Below, piece after piece: positions 38,804 to 49,237 of a stretch of DNA of 64,000 nt (position 1 is the first letter of the stretch; the number at the start of each line of letters is the position of its first letter). The DNA is taken from positions 3,415,042-3,479,041 of the forward strand of contig NZ_AP027732.1 of assembly GCF_030296615.1 (NCBI RefSeq), in the 5' to 3' direction. Source of the stretch: Frondihabitans sucicola. GTDB lineage: Bacteria > Actinomycetota > Actinomycetes > Actinomycetales > Microbacteriaceae. The notes below the pieces were generated by a model, which saw nothing but the letters and a program-made list of their open reading frames with translations, searched no databases and was not told where the DNA came from. The position numbers were made by a program, and so were the translations under genes.

Positions 38804-40010
38804 CGGTCGACACGCGCGAGCGTCCGGCGAAGACCGGGCCCACGGCAGCCGAGCGCCTGGCGCGCTCGCTCGCCAGCGGCCGCTTCTGGATCGTCATCGG
38901 GGTGATAGCGGTCGTCGTCCTGGTGGCCGGGCTGGCTCTCGCCGGGCTCGCGGGGCGTGGCGGCAGCGCCCTCGGGCCGACGAGCACGGCGCAGAGCGGG
39001 GCGAAGGCCGTGGTGACCGTGCTCCGACAGCACGGCATTCGCGTCGTCACCACGACGACGCTGGCCGAGACACGGCGGGCGGCCGCTGCGAATCCTGCCG
39101 GCACAACCGTCGTCGCCTACGACGCCGGGCCGTATCTCACCGGCGGTCAGTGGAAGCGGTTGGCTGCGGCGTCGACGCACACCGTCGTCGTCCAGCCCGA
39201 CCAAACGGCTCTCGATGCCCTGGCCCCCGGCGTCACTCTCGGCTCGGCCGGGCTCGACGGCTCGCTCGCGCCGCGCTGCGACCTCCCGCTCTCGCGCAGT
39301 CGAGCAGGATCACGGGTGACGGATCCCGCTACACCACGACCTCCCCGCGCGCCGTGCGCTGTCTGCCTGCCACGTCGGGCGGCGGCTTCGGCCTGGTGCA
39401 GATCGCGCCGGACGACGGCGACCACACGACGACCGTCGTCGGAACCTCGACGGCCCTGACCAACGGCGGCATCGCCGACGACGACAACGCCGCCTTCGCG
39501 CTCGCCCTGCTCGGCGACCACCCGACGCTGGTCTGGTATCTCCCGTCGATCGACGACCTCCCCAAGGGCTCCGGGACTTTGGCCTCCCTGACGCCCGGCT
39601 GGGTGACTCCGTCGATCGCGCTCCTCGCGGCGGCGGCCGTGGCGGCAGCCGTCTGGCGAGGACGTCGCCTCGGCCCTCTCGTCGTCGAGAACCTCCCGGT
39701 CGTCGTGCGCTCCACCGAGACGATGGAAGGGCGCGCCCGCCTCTACGAACGCGGGGCCAGCAGGATGCACGCCCTCGACCAGGTGCGGATCGGCACGCTC
39801 GGCCGACTGGCCGGAGCACTCGGGTTGAGTCGCGGAGCCGGAGTCGACGAGGTCGTGTTCCGCACCGCCGACCTGCTCGGGGTCGATCCGCGCGAGCTCC
39901 GGCACGTGCTGGTCGACGCCGATCCGCAGGATGACCGCCACCTGCTCGCGCTGAGCGACAGCCTCCGCGACCTTGAGGCAGCCGTCGGTCGAGCGTCGAA
40001 GCCCCGATGA
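38800..40010 (+). CDS. DUF4350 domain-containing membrane protein (frame broken once)
   Basis: About 403 aa. N-terminal helix (FWIVIGVIAVVVLVAGLALAGLAG), an extracytoplasmic DUF4350 domain (GAKAVVTVLRQHGIRVVTTTTLAET…; GGGFGLVQIAPDD…TNGGIADDDNAAFALALLG), a second helix (VTPSIALLAAAAVAAAVWRG) and a helical cytoplasmic tail (MEGRARLYERGASRMHALDQVRIGTLGRLAGALGL). The frame breaks around 39292-39297; one base restores SAQSSRITGDGSRYTTTS. It is ATGA-coupled to DUF4129. Co-occurs with MoxR and DUF58; function unknown. Confidence 0.82.
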
Positions 40011-40036
40011 CCACCCCCTACAACGGAGAACCATCC

Positions 40037-40989
40037 ATGACAACAGATCTTCAGCTGTCGTTCTCGCGAGTCCGCGACGAGGTCGGCAAGGCCGTCGTCG
40101 GGCAGGACAGCGCCGTGTCCGGCCTGATCGTCACCCTCCTGGCCGGCGGACACGCGCTCCTCGAGGGCGTGCCGGGTGTGGCGAAGACCCTTCTCGTGCG
40201 CGCCCTGAGCCACGCTCTCAGCCTCGAGACGACCCGCGTTCAGTTCACGCCCGATCTGATGCCGGGCGACATCACGGGCTCGCTCGTCTACGACTCGAAG
40301 GCGGGCGAGTTCGAGTTCCGCGAGGGGCCGGTGTTCACGAACATCCTGCTGGCCGACGAGATCAACCGGACTCCCCGAAGACGCAGTCGGCGCTCCTCGA
40401 AGCCATGGAGGAGCGCCAGGTCTCGGTCGACGGAGTCTCCAGGCGCCTTCCGGTGCCGTTCCTCGTGGCAGCCACCATGAACCCGGTCGAATACGAGGGC
40501 ACCTACACGCTTCCCGAGGCCCAGCTCGACCGTTTCCTGATGAAGCTGACCCTCGAGCTGCCCGAACGCGCCGCCGAGATCGAGGTCCTCCGTCGGCACG
40601 CTGCCGGATTCTCGCCCCGCGACCTCACGGCGGCCGGCGTGACGCCCGTGCTCGGCGCTGCCGAGCTCGCCGAGGCGCAGGCCGCCGTCCAGCGGGTCGG
40701 AGTCGGGCCGGACGTCCTGGCGTACCTCGTCGACCTGTCCCGCGCCACGCGCGAGAGCCCCTCCGTCAAGATCGGGGTCAGCCCCCGCGGATCCACCGCT
40801 CTCCTCGCGGCCTCGAAGGCGTGGGCGTGGCTCACCGGACAGGACCACATCACTCCCGACCACGTTCAGGCGATGGCGCTTCCCGTGCTGCGGCACCGCC
40901 TGCAGCTCCGCCCGGAGGCCGAGCTCGAAGGGGTCGACGCCGACGGGATCCTGCGCTCGGTCCTGCAGCAGGTCAGAGTGCCGATCTGA
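40037..40989 (+). CDS. MoxR-family AAA+ ATPase (frame broken once)
   Basis: About 317 aa. Walker A GVPGVAKT, Walker B [24 protein letters not shown], sensor 1 AATMNPVEYEGTY, arginine finger/sensor 2 in PEAQLDRFLMKL and SPRGSTALL. The break is in C4 at 40373-40376; one C restores [12 protein letters not shown] exactly. ATG 40037 follows GGAGAA; ATG 40007, overlapping the previous stop, is an alternative. MoxR ATPases act with DUF58/VWA proteins as chaperones or in metal-cofactor insertion; here the partner is the next gene. Confidence 0.93.
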
Positions 40990-40991
40990 CG

Positions 40992-42283
40992 ATGGTCGTC
41001 ACCGGATGGTTCGTGCTGCTCGTCGCCGTCGGCGTCGTGCCGATCGTCGCGACCTCGAACCCGCTCGTTCTGGCCGGCTGGCTCCTGCTCTGCCTGCTCC
41101 TCCTCGTCACCGACGCCCTCCTCGCCGCGTCGCCGCGGGCCGTGCGCCTCTCGCGTGAGCTGCCGGCCGCGATCCGACTCGGCGAGTCCGCCGAGGCACG
41201 CCTCACGCTGGCCAACACCGGAAGGCGCAGGATGCACGGGGTCGCTCGCGACGCCTGGCAGCCGTCGGCCGGAGCCTCGCCCCGGCGGTTCCGCGTGTCC
41301 GTCGCGCCAGGTCGCCAGTCGGTCACCTCCACCACCCTCACCCCGTTCCGTCGCGGTGAGCGAACCGCGTCCGCCGTCACCGTCCGCGCCTACGGCCCGC
41401 TGCGACTCGGCGGCCGGCAGGCGACGCATCCACTGCCCGGCGCCGTGCGGGTGCTGCCCCGGTTCTCGTCGCGTAAGCACCTCCCGTCGCGACTCGCTCG
41501 TCTGCGCGAGCTGGACGGGCGCACGAGCGTCATGATCCGCGGTCAGGGCACCGAGTTCGACAGTCTGCGCGAGTACGTCCGCGGCGACGACGTCCGGTCC
41601 ATCGACTGGCGGGCGACGGCTCGCCGCCAAGACCTCGTCGTCCGGACCTGGCGCCCCGAACGCGACCGGCGGGTCGTCGTCGTCATCGACTCCGGGCGGA
41701 CCTCCGCCGCGAGGATCGGCGACGAACCCCGCCTCGACACCGCCTTCGAATCGGCCCTGCTCCTGGGGGCGCTGGCGTCTCGGGCGGGCGACCGGGTCGA
41801 CCTGGCCATCGTCGACCGGCGCGTGCGCGGGAGGGTGCAGGGCGCGAGCGGGGCGGCCCTGCTGTCGTCGATGGTGACCACGATGGCGCCGATCGACCCC
41901 GACCTGGTCGAGACGGACTGGACCGCCGTGCCCGCCCTGGTGAGGGCGATCACCACGCAGCGCTCCCTGATCGTCCTGGCCACCACTCTCGACGCACCCG
42001 GCGCGGCCCGCAACCTGCTCGCTGCCGTGCCCCAGCTGACGGCTCGCCACCTCGTCGTGGTCGCGAGCGTCGTCGATCCTGCCCTCTCCGAAGCGGCCCA
42101 CGAGCGGTCGTCACGCGAGCAGGTCTATCGGGCCGCCTCGGCGGAACGCGCGTTGCTCGACATCGCGCGCGTGTCGGCGGCTCTGCGGCAGCTCGGCGCC
42201 GACGTCGTGACGGGCTCCCCGCCGACCTGCCGCCCACCCTGGCCGACCACTACCTCGCCCTCAAGGCCGCGGGCCGCCTGTAG
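40992..42283 (+). CDS. DUF58 (VWA-like) membrane-anchored protein (frame broken at the 3' end)
   Basis: About 430 aa. Two N-terminal helices (TGWFVLLVAVGVVPIVAT; LAGWLLLCLLLLVTDALLA), then the DUF58 core: GTEFDSLREYVRGDDVRSIDWRATARRQDLVVRTWRPERDRRVVVVIDSGRTS, with a VWA-like DSGRTS metal site. The break is in C4 at 42217-42220; one C restores GSPADLPPTLADHYLALKAAGRL and a TAG at 42281-42283. It starts one base after the moxR stop region, so the two genes are coupled. Partner of the MoxR ATPase. Confidence 0.9.
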
Positions 42284-42367
42284 TCGCCCGTCTCGGCCCC
42301 GGTTGCCGCGAGGACGCGGATCGGGCGTCCCTGCTGCTGTCGCCCGCGCACGGCGAAGACGTCGGGG

Positions 42368-43363
42368 TCAGCCGGCGACGAGCTGCCGGGATCCCGCCTC
42401 GAATTCGTCGAGGTCGCCGGTCTGCCCGGCCCGGAACGCCCGCCCGCCGATCACCCACTGGTAGAAGACGAACGCGGCCAGGGCCACCGTCCCGATGCCG
42501 ATCTTGATCGGCCACGGCCACGGCTGCCGCGTGACGAACCCCTCGATGACGCCCGACACGAGAAGCGACACGACGAGCCCGACCGCGATGCTGATCAGCG
42601 CGCGGCCGTCTTCGGCCAGGGCCTGTCCGCGAGTGCGGGCGCCGGGCGCGATCCACGCCCAGAAGATCATCAGGCCCGCGGCCATGCTGACGAAGAGGCT
42701 GTAGAGCTCGAGCTGCCCGTGCGGCGCGATGTAGAGGAAGAAGTACGGAAGGCGCCCCTCGTCGGCCAGCACTCCCGCGCTCATGCCCACGTTCTGGGCG
42801 TTGGTGAGGAGCAGGTAGGCCGGGTAGACGCCCGTGATGCCGAAGGCGACGCTCTGCGCCGCGATGAATGCGTTGTTCGTCCAGACCTGGCCGGTGAACG
42901 ACGACGGCGCGTTGTCCGAGTAGTAGTCGACGAAATCGTGCGTGGCGAACTGCTTGCGGAACTCGGGGCTGCCGAAGTTCGCGAGAACGGCAGGACTCGA
43001 GGCGGCCCAGACCGCGAACAGGATCGCGACGATGGCCGTCACCGCGGCGACCGCGAGCGACAGCCAGCGCACGCGGTAGAGCGCCGCCGGGAGCTGGGCC
43101 GCGAAGAAGGCGGGAATCTGGCCGGCGAGGTTGCGACCGGCTCCCGTGAATCGGAGCCGCGCCCTCGAGAGGGAGAGGCTGAGACGCTCGCCCGTGGCGC
43201 TCGATCCTGCCGTCGATTTGATGGCCGAGAGCTGGGCTGCGCCGGACTGGTAGAGCTCGACGAGGCGATCGGCCTCGGGGCCGGAGTAACGGCGACGCTT
43301 CGAGAGCGCGTCGAGCTCGCCCCAGTCGGCGGAGTGGGCTTGCGTGTAGGCGTCGAGGTCCAT
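42368..43363 (-). CDS. Stage II sporulation protein M family membrane protein
   Basis: A 331-aa SpoIIM-like protein. A cytoplasmic helical N terminus (LDALSKRRRYSGPEADRLVELYQSGAAQLSAIKS) precedes about seven helices including the conserved NNAFIAAQSVAFGITGVYPAYLLLTNAQNVG and PHGQLELYSLFVSMAAGLMIFWAWIAPG. In non-sporulating actinobacteria its role is unknown, but it consistently adjoins an RDD protein and the MoxR-DUF58 cluster. Divergent from the RDD gene with only 17 bases between start codons. Confidence 0.88.
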   Translation of the reverse strand: MDLDAYTQAHSADWGELDALSKRRRYSGPEADRLVELYQSGAAQLSAIKSTAGSSATGERLSLSLSRARLRFTGAGRNLAGQIPAFFAAQLPAALYRVRWLSLAVAAVTAIVAILFAVWAASSPAVLANFGSPEFRKQFATHDFVDYYSDNAPSSFTGQVWTNNAFIAAQSVAFGITGVYPAYLLLTNAQNVGMSAGVLADEGRLPYFFLYIAPHGQLELYSLFVSMAAGLMIFWAWIAPGARTRGQALAEDGRALISIAVGLVVSLLVSGVIEGFVTRQPWPWPIKIGIGTVALAAFVFYQWVIGGRAFRAGQTGDLDEFEAGSRQLVAG

Positions 43364-43380
43364 TCTGCTTAGATACTGTC
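43364..43380. promoter_or_regulatory. 17-base divergent start region between spoIIM-like and RDD genes
   Basis: Two start codons face away across 17 bases with no ribosome binding site on either side. TAGATA (about 43370-43375) would be a -10 for the plus strand 6-7 bases before the RDD ATG, which points to a leaderless transcript. The overlapping TATCTA on the other strand could serve the opposite gene. Both promoters must extend into the neighbouring coding regions. Confidence 0.45.
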
Positions 43381-44250
43381 ATGCCGGATCATCGCGCGCT
43401 CCGAGAAGCACCGCCCGCGTTCGACGCGTTCGTGGCCGACGACGACGAGCTCGTCACCGGCGAGGCCGTGGGGCTCGACGTGAGGCCGGCGAGCTTCGTG
43501 CTGCGCCTCGCCGGAGTCGTCATCGACTACGTGGTGTACTTCCTCGGTCTCATCGGACTCCTGATCGTCGTGTCGCTGGCGGCGTCCCGCGGAATCGTCG
43601 ACGGCTCGACCGCCACGGCGCTCGTCGTCGCCGTCATCGTCCTCTGCCTGATCGTGGCTCCCACGGCGATCGAGACCGCCACGCAGGGCAAGTCGCTCGG
43701 CAAGCTGGCGGTCGGCGCGCGCGTCGTCCGCCTCGACGGCGGAGCCATCGGGTTCCGGCACGCGTTCACCCGCGCCCTGGTCGGGCTGCTCGAGATCGTG
43801 ATGACCACGGGCGGAATCGCCGTCGTGGTCGCGCTGCTGAACGGTCGATCGAGGCGCCTCGGCGATCTGATGGCCGGCACCTACGCGCTCAACGAGCGCG
43901 CCCCCAAAGAGAGCCGTGCCGTCTACGGAGTGCCGGTGGCCCTGGCACGCTGGTCGGAGGTCGCCGATGTCGCCCGACTCCCGGACTCTCTGGCGCGCAG
44001 GCTCTCGGCCTTCCTCCAGCAGGCACCACGGCTGACGCCGGAGAGCAGGATGCGCGTGGCGGCCGGGCTCGCCGCGGAGGCCTCGCGCTACGTGTCACCG
44101 CTTCCGGCGTCCGATCCCGAGACCTTCGTCGCCGCGGTGTCGGCGGTGCGCCGCGACCGCGAACTGCGGGCGCTCCAGGGCGAGGCCGCTGTTCTCGCCC
44201 GGCTGGAGCCCGCCCTGCACGGACTCCCGCAGGGGTTTCCCCGCCGCTGA
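43381..44250 (+). CDS. RDD family membrane protein
   Basis: 289 aa. The RDD domain (residues about 35-165) has the arginine and two aspartates of the family (PASFVLRLAGVVIDYVVYFLGLIGLL…TQGKSLGKLAVGARVVRLDGGAIGFRHAFTRALVGL…SRRLGDLMAGTYAL) and three or four helices. A cytoplasmic helical C terminus follows (LSAFLQQAPRLTPESRMRVAAGLAAEASRYVSPLP). Function unknown; its constant partner is the divergent SpoIIM-like gene. Confidence 0.9.
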   Translation: MPDHRALREAPPAFDAFVADDDELVTGEAVGLDVRPASFVLRLAGVVIDYVVYFLGLIGLLIVVSLAASRGIVDGSTATALVVAVIVLCLIVAPTAIETATQGKSLGKLAVGARVVRLDGGAIGFRHAFTRALVGLLEIVMTTGGIAVVVALLNGRSRRLGDLMAGTYALNERAPKESRAVYGVPVALARWSEVADVARLPDSLARRLSAFLQQAPRLTPESRMRVAAGLAAEASRYVSPLPASDPETFVAAVSAVRRDRELRALQGEAAVLARLEPALHGLPQGFPRR

Positions 44251-44302
44251 TCGCATCGAGCCGTCCGACGCGGAGAGACGACTCACGGACGGCACGGCGA
44301 GG

Positions 44303-44680
44303 TCAGCCGGCGAACCACACCTTGCGCAGGGGCTCCTCGATGGTCCAGATCGTCCGGGATCCTGCGGCCAGGCGCGCAATCGTTCCCGGTTCGAGCAGGA
44401 TCACGGTGGCCGGCTCGTCGGCCGACCCTGCGATCTCCACGCGCCCGCGCCCTGACACGACCACGAAGACCTCGTCGGCTTCGACGTCGGTCGACACCCC
44501 CGCGGTGTGCTCCCACAGCCCGAAGGAGACCCCGCCCACGGCGCCGAGTTCGACGACGCCGGTCTTGACGTCGCCGGCGTCGACGAGGCCGGCCAGCAGC
44601 TGTGCAGAGGGCAGCGGCTCGAGCGAGAGAGCGAGGGCGGTCGCCGAGAACCCGGCGGACGGCGGCAGCAGTTCGGTCAC
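44303..44680 (-). CDS. Small single-domain cupin protein
   Basis: A 125-aa cupin (DUF861-like): AGVSTDVEADEVFVVVSGRGRVEIAG…VILLEPGTIARLAAGSRTIWTIEEPLRKVWFA. The metal-site histidines of classical cupins are largely missing (EHTAG…EADEVFVV), as in the DUF861 branch. The final KVWFAG and TIW motifs fit that branch. Its function is unknown; it sits alone between the RDD gene and ahcY. Confidence 0.8.
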   Translation of the reverse strand: MTELLPPSAGFSATALALSLEPLPSAQLLAGLVDAGDVKTGVVELGAVGGVSFGLWEHTAGVSTDVEADEVFVVVSGRGRVEIAGSADEPATVILLEPGTIARLAAGSRTIWTIEEPLRKVWFAG

Positions 44681-44788
44681 GCAACGACCCTAGGGCATGC
44701 CCTTCGGCCTGCCCTGGGCCGACCGCGCCGGCCGGAGACCCGTCGGCACCAGCACCGCGCGGCGCAGCAGGGCGCCGCGTGGCGAGGG

Positions 44789-46267
44789 TCAGTACCGGTA
44801 GTGATCGAGCTTGTAGGGCCCCTCGACCGGAACCCCGATGTAGGCGGCCTGCTCGGGAGTCAGCGTGGTGAGCTCGACCCCGAGGGCGTCGAGGTGGAGG
44901 CGGGCGACCTTCTCGTCGAGGTGTTTCGGCAGGACGTAGACGCCGGTCGGGTACTCGGACTGCTTCGTGAACAGTTCGATCTGCGCCAGCACCTGGTTCG
45001 TGAACGAGTTGCTCATGACGAACGAAGGGTGGCCGGTGGCGTTGCCGAGGTTCATCAGCCGCCCCTCCGAGAGCACCAGGATGCTGCGGCCGGTGGGGAG
45101 CCGCCACTCGTGCACCTGAGGCTTGATCTCGATGCGCTCGGCGCCCTCGAGGGCCTCGAGGCCGGCCATGTCGATCTCGTTGTCGAAGTGGCCGACGTTC
45201 GCCACGATCGCCAGGTGCTTGAGACCCACCAGATCGTCGACCGTGACGACGTTGAGGTTGCCGGTACCCGTGACCAGGATGTCGATCTGGTCGACGACGC
45301 TCGACAGCGTGGCGACCTGGAACCCGTCCATCGCCGCCTGCAGCGCGTTGATCGGGTCGACCTCGCTCACGATGACGCGCGCGCCCTGGCCCTTGAGCGC
45401 CTCCGCGGCGCCCTTTCCGACATCGCCGTAGCCGGCCACGAAGCAGACCTTGCCGCCGATCAGGACGTCGGTGGCGCGGTTGAGCCCGTCGGGCAGGGAG
45501 TGACGAATGCCGTACTTGTTGTCGAACTTCGACTTGGTGACGGAGTCGTTGACGTTGATCGCCGGAAAGAGCAGGGCGTTGTCGCGGGCGAGCTCGTACA
45601 GGCGGTGGACGCCCGTGGTGGTCTCTTCGGTGACCCCGAGGATCTCGGAGCCGATGGTCGTGTACCGGTCGCTCGACTCGGCGAGGGAGGCGCGAAGCAG
45701 GTCGAGGATGACCTTGTACTCGTGGGAGTCGTCGCCGGAGTCGGCCGGAACGGCCCCGGCCTCTTCGAACTCGCGCCCCTTGTGGACGAGCATCGTGGCG
45801 TCGCCCCCGTCGTCGAGGATGAGGTTGGGGCCCGTGAAGTCGGCCCCGGTTGCTGCGGCCTCCGCACTCCAGTCGAAGATCTGGGCGGCGCACCACCAGT
45901 ACTCTTCGAGGGTTTCGCCCTTCCACGCGAAGACGGGAACGCCTGCGGGCGCCTCGGGCGTGCCGTTCGGCCCGACGACGACGGCGGCGGCCGCCTCGTC
46001 TTGGGTCGAGAAGATGTTGCAGCTCGCCCAGCGCACCTCGGCGCCGAGCGTCACGAGAGTCTCGATGAGCACGGCCGTCTGCACGGTCATGTGGAGGGAT
46101 CCTGCGATCCGCGCGCCCTTGAGAGGCTTCGACTCGCCGAACTCCGCGCGCAGGGCCATCAGCCCGGGCATCTCGTTCTCGGCCAGGCGCAACTGGTGAC
46201 GGCCGGACTCGGCGAGGGTGAGGTCTTTGACTCGAAAGGAGAAGGCTGCGGCGGTGGCGACTGACAT
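44789..46267 (-). CDS. ahcY: S-adenosyl-L-homocysteine hydrolase
   Basis: A 492-aa NAD-dependent enzyme that splits S-adenosylhomocysteine to adenosine and homocysteine. Signatures: [47 protein letters not shown] (substrate/lysine region), NAD-binding [17 protein letters not shown], and C-terminal YKLDHYRY, which contacts NAD of the neighbouring subunit. The insertion of about 40 residues ([24 protein letters not shown]…) typical of actinobacterial and eukaryotic forms is present. No SAH riboswitch was seen upstream. Confidence 0.97.
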   Translation of the reverse strand: MSVATAAAFSFRVKDLTLAESGRHQLRLAENEMPGLMALRAEFGESKPLKGARIAGSLHMTVQTAVLIETLVTLGAEVRWASCNIFSTQDEAAAAVVVGPNGTPEAPAGVPVFAWKGETLEEYWWCAAQIFDWSAEAAATGADFTGPNLILDDGGDATMLVHKGREFEEAGAVPADSGDDSHEYKVILDLLRASLAESSDRYTTIGSEILGVTEETTTGVHRLYELARDNALLFPAINVNDSVTKSKFDNKYGIRHSLPDGLNRATDVLIGGKVCFVAGYGDVGKGAAEALKGQGARVIVSEVDPINALQAAMDGFQVATLSSVVDQIDILVTGTGNLNVVTVDDLVGLKHLAIVANVGHFDNEIDMAGLEALEGAERIEIKPQVHEWRLPTGRSILVLSEGRLMNLGNATGHPSFVMSNSFTNQVLAQIELFTKQSEYPTGVYVLPKHLDEKVARLHLDALGVELTTLTPEQAAYIGVPVEGPYKLDHYRY

Positions 46268-46423
46268 GCCCTCATTCTCGCATCCCGTCCGGCCCGCCGG
46301 CCGTCCTCCCGGCCGTCGTGCGCAAATGACGACGATTGCCGAAGGTGAGCGGCATGTTGCGCACGACCACCGTGGGCGGGCGGGCCGGGCCGGAGGCGGG
46401 GGCGGGCCGGAGCCTGGGCGGGG

Positions 46424-48979
46424 TCAGGCCCTACGGAGGCGCAGGCTGTTGCCGACCACGATCAGGGACGAGAGCGCCATCGCCAGGCCGGACACCACGG
46501 GGTTCAGCAGGCCGAGGATCGCGATCGGCAGCGCGGCGACGTTGTAGGCGAAAGCCCAGAACAGGTTGCTCCGGATCACGCGCAGGGTGCGCTGCGACAG
46601 GGCCAGGGAGTCGGCCACGAGCCTGAGGTCGTCGCGCACCAGGGTGATGTCGCTCGCCTCGATGGCCGCATCCGTGCCGCCGCCGAGCGCGATGCCGAGG
46701 TCGGCTCCGGCGAGGGCGGCAGCGTCGTTGACCCCGTCACCGACCATGGCGACGACGTGACCGTCGCGTTGCAGCGCGCGGACCGCGTCGAGCTTGCCGC
46801 CCGGCAGCACACCGGCGATGACGCGCTCGATGCCGACGGCGGCCGCGACCCGGGCGGCCGCACCGTCGTTGTCCCCCGTCAGCAGCACCGGCGTGAGGCC
46901 GCGGGCCACGAGGCGGGCGACACCGTCCCTGCTGGTCGCACGCAGGGTGTCGCCGACCGCGACGACAGCGCGGGCCCGGCCGTCGATGACGACGACGACG
47001 GCCGTGGATCCTGCGCCCTCCGCCTCGTCGATCGCCGCCGCCAGGCCGCCGTCGAGGGCGATGCCCCAGGAGTCGGCGAGCCACGAGCGACGCCCCGCCA
47101 CGACGAGGCTTCCGTCGACGAGGCCGTGCACCCCGAGCCCCCGTGCGTCTCGAAGGCCCCGACCCGAAGGGCGGCCTCGGCGGCGGGAGCGACCGTCCGG
47201 GCGATGGCTCGCCCGACGGGGTGCTCCGAGAGCGATTCGAGAGCCGCAACGGAGGCGAGGACCGCCTCCCTCGACTCGCCAGGGGCCACGACGACGTCGG
47301 TGACGCGCATCTCGCCCGTCGTGAGCGTTCCCGTCTTGTCGAGCACGACGGTGTCGACTTTGCCGGCCTGCTCGAGCACTTGCGGCCCACGGATCAGGAT
47401 GCCGCGGGTCGCGCCCGCGCCCGTCCCGACGAGGAGGGCCGTCGGTGTGGCGAGCCCGAGTGCGCAGGGGCAGGCGATGATGACCGTGGCCACAGCGGCG
47501 GTGATAGCGAGCGTGAGCGAGTGCCCGGTCGCGAGCCAGCCGACGAAGGTCGCGACCGAGAGCAGGATCACGACGGGGACGAAGATCCCGGAGATCCGGT
47601 CGGCGAGACGCTGCACCTGAGCCTTGCCGGTCTGCGCCTCCTCGACGAGCCGGGCGATGTGCGACAGCTGCGTCTCGGAGCCGACCCTCGTGGCGCGCAC
47701 CGTCAGGTGGCCGCCGGCGTTCAGCGTGCCCCCGAGACGTCGTCGCCCTCGGATACCTCGATCGGCACCGACTCGCCGGTCAGCAGACTCGCGTCGACGG
47801 CGGCCGAGCCTCGCGTGACGACGCCGTCGGTCGCGATCTTCTCGCCCGGGCGTACGACGAACACGTCGCCCACCACCAGGGACGACACCGCTACGCGCTC
47901 CTCCCGACCGTCGCGGACGAGCGTGGCCTCGAGGGCGCCGAGCTCGAGGAGCGCGTGCAGAGCCGCACCGGAGCGCACCCTCGCCTTCGCCTCGAGGTAC
48001 CGCCCGGCGAGGAGGAACACCGTCACCGTGCTCGCCACCTCGAGGTAGACGTCCTGCGCCCCCGCGTCGGGTCGGCCGAACAGCTGCAGAGTCATGTGCA
48101 TGCCCGGCATTCCGGCACCGCCGAAGAACAGGGCGTAGATCGACCAGCCGTACGCGGCGATCACGCCGAGGCTGATCAGGGTGTCCATCCCGACACCGAG
48201 GTGACGCGCCTGGGTGACGGCCGTTCGGTGGAAAGGCCAGGCTCCCCAGACGGCGACCGGGCTCGCCAGAGCGAAGGCCAGCCACTGCCAGTTGGTGAAC
48301 TGGATCGCCGGGATCATCGACAGGGCGAACACGGGCACGGTCAGCACGGCCGACACGACGAGGCGCTGGCGGAGGCCGTCGGCGGAACCGTGGTCGTGCC
48401 CGGCGTGGTCGTCCGCGTGGTCGTGCGCGGCGTGGTCGTCCGCGTGGTCGTGCGCGGCGTGCCCGGTGTCGGCGTGTTCGTGGTCGGTGTGGTCGTGGTC
48501 GTGGTCGGTGTGGTCGTGGTCGTGGTCGACGTGGTCGTGGTCGGCGTGGTCGCGGTCGGCCAGGTCGCGCTGGGCCGGGTCGCGCAGCGCCGCGTCAGGC
48601 CGACCGGCGACCGGCGCGAGAGCGGGGCAGAAGTCGCTGCCCGCGCAGAGGCCGAGGACCGGGCCACAGGCCGCAAGGCCGCAGGCCCAGCGGGGGCCGA
48701 AGTCGCTGCCCGCGCAGAGGTCGCGGACCCGGCCACAGGCCGCACGGTCGCGCGGTAGCCCGCCGCCGAGACCGCGGCGAGGGCGAGCTCGTCGCCGGCG
48801 GAGGGCGGCAGTTCCACGCGGGCTCGCTCCGTCGCCAGGTTGACGGACGCCGTTGCCCCCGGGATCTTGTTGAGCTTCCGTTCGACGCGCTGGGCGCAGC
48901 TCGCGCAGGTCATCCCCTCGATGGTGAGATCGACGATCCTGCGCTCGTCGCCCCGACGCTCGTCGCTGACCGCGGTCAC
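46424..48979 (-). CDS. copA: Copper-exporting P1B-type ATPase CopA with a histidine-rich linker (frame broken three times)
   Basis: About 852 aa after repair. An N-terminal heavy-metal domain (IEGMTCASCAQRVERKL) is followed by an Ala-rich linker with a duplicated RAATSAP block, a His/Asp-rich stretch (HADHDHVDHDHDHTDH… to about 48370), eight helices, TGES phosphatase loop, the CPC ion site in ACPCALGLATP, DKTGTLT phosphorylation site and GDGVNDAAAL. Breaks lie in G4 48624-48627, C5 47729-47733 and C5 47138-47142; single bases restore SAPALAPVAG, DDVSGGTLNAGG and THGGLGVHGLVDG. Third gene of the csoR-copZ-copA operon; overlaps copZ by 4 bases. Confidence 0.93.
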
Positions 48980-49191
48980 GAGTGCACCGCGTAGCCGGCC
49001 TCGTCGACGGCCGCATCGACGAGGGCAGGATCGAGAGGCGCGACGCTGGTCACCGTGACAGCGCTCGAGGCCCCGGGTTTCAGATCGACGGCCACGCGTT
49101 CCACGCCGCCCAGCGCACCGAGCTCGGTGGTGACGGCGTTCACGCAGTGCTCGCAGGTCATTCCGTCGATGAGGTAGGTCGCAGTGGACAT
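48976..49191 (-). CDS. copZ: Copper chaperone CopZ (HMA domain)
   Basis: A 71-aa single heavy-metal-associated domain with the Cu(I) motif GMTCEHC (C13, C16) and the ferredoxin-like pattern (VERVAVDLKPGASSAVTVTS…AVDEAGYAV). It carries cytosolic Cu(I) to CopA. The TGA overlaps the copA ATG, giving a coupled operon csoR-copZ-copA. Confidence 0.93.
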   Translation of the reverse strand: MSTATYLIDGMTCEHCVNAVTTELGALGGVERVAVDLKPGASSAVTVTSVAPLDPALVDAAVDEAGYAVHS

Positions 49192-49237
49192 GGTGTGCCT
49201 TTCGTGGAGGTCGAGGGGCGGACGCGCGGCGCAGGAT

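Noticed and set aside
44507-46264. 585-codon plus-strand open frame opposite ahcY
   Set aside because: Antisense shadow of ahcY; no start signal and biased composition.
46318-46364. Inverted repeat GTGCGCAA / TTGCGCAC between ahcY and copA as a regulatory element
   Set aside because: Only 8-bp arms 31 bases apart, no T-tract and no matching regulator; chance occurrence cannot be excluded.
46280-46420. SAH riboswitch upstream of ahcY
   Set aside because: The bases upstream of the ahcY start show no conserved SAH-aptamer core and the leader is too short.
48400-48560. Short regularly spaced repeats as a CRISPR array
   Set aside because: The repeats are contiguous CAC/GAC-type codons of the CopA His-rich linker, with no spacers and no cas genes.
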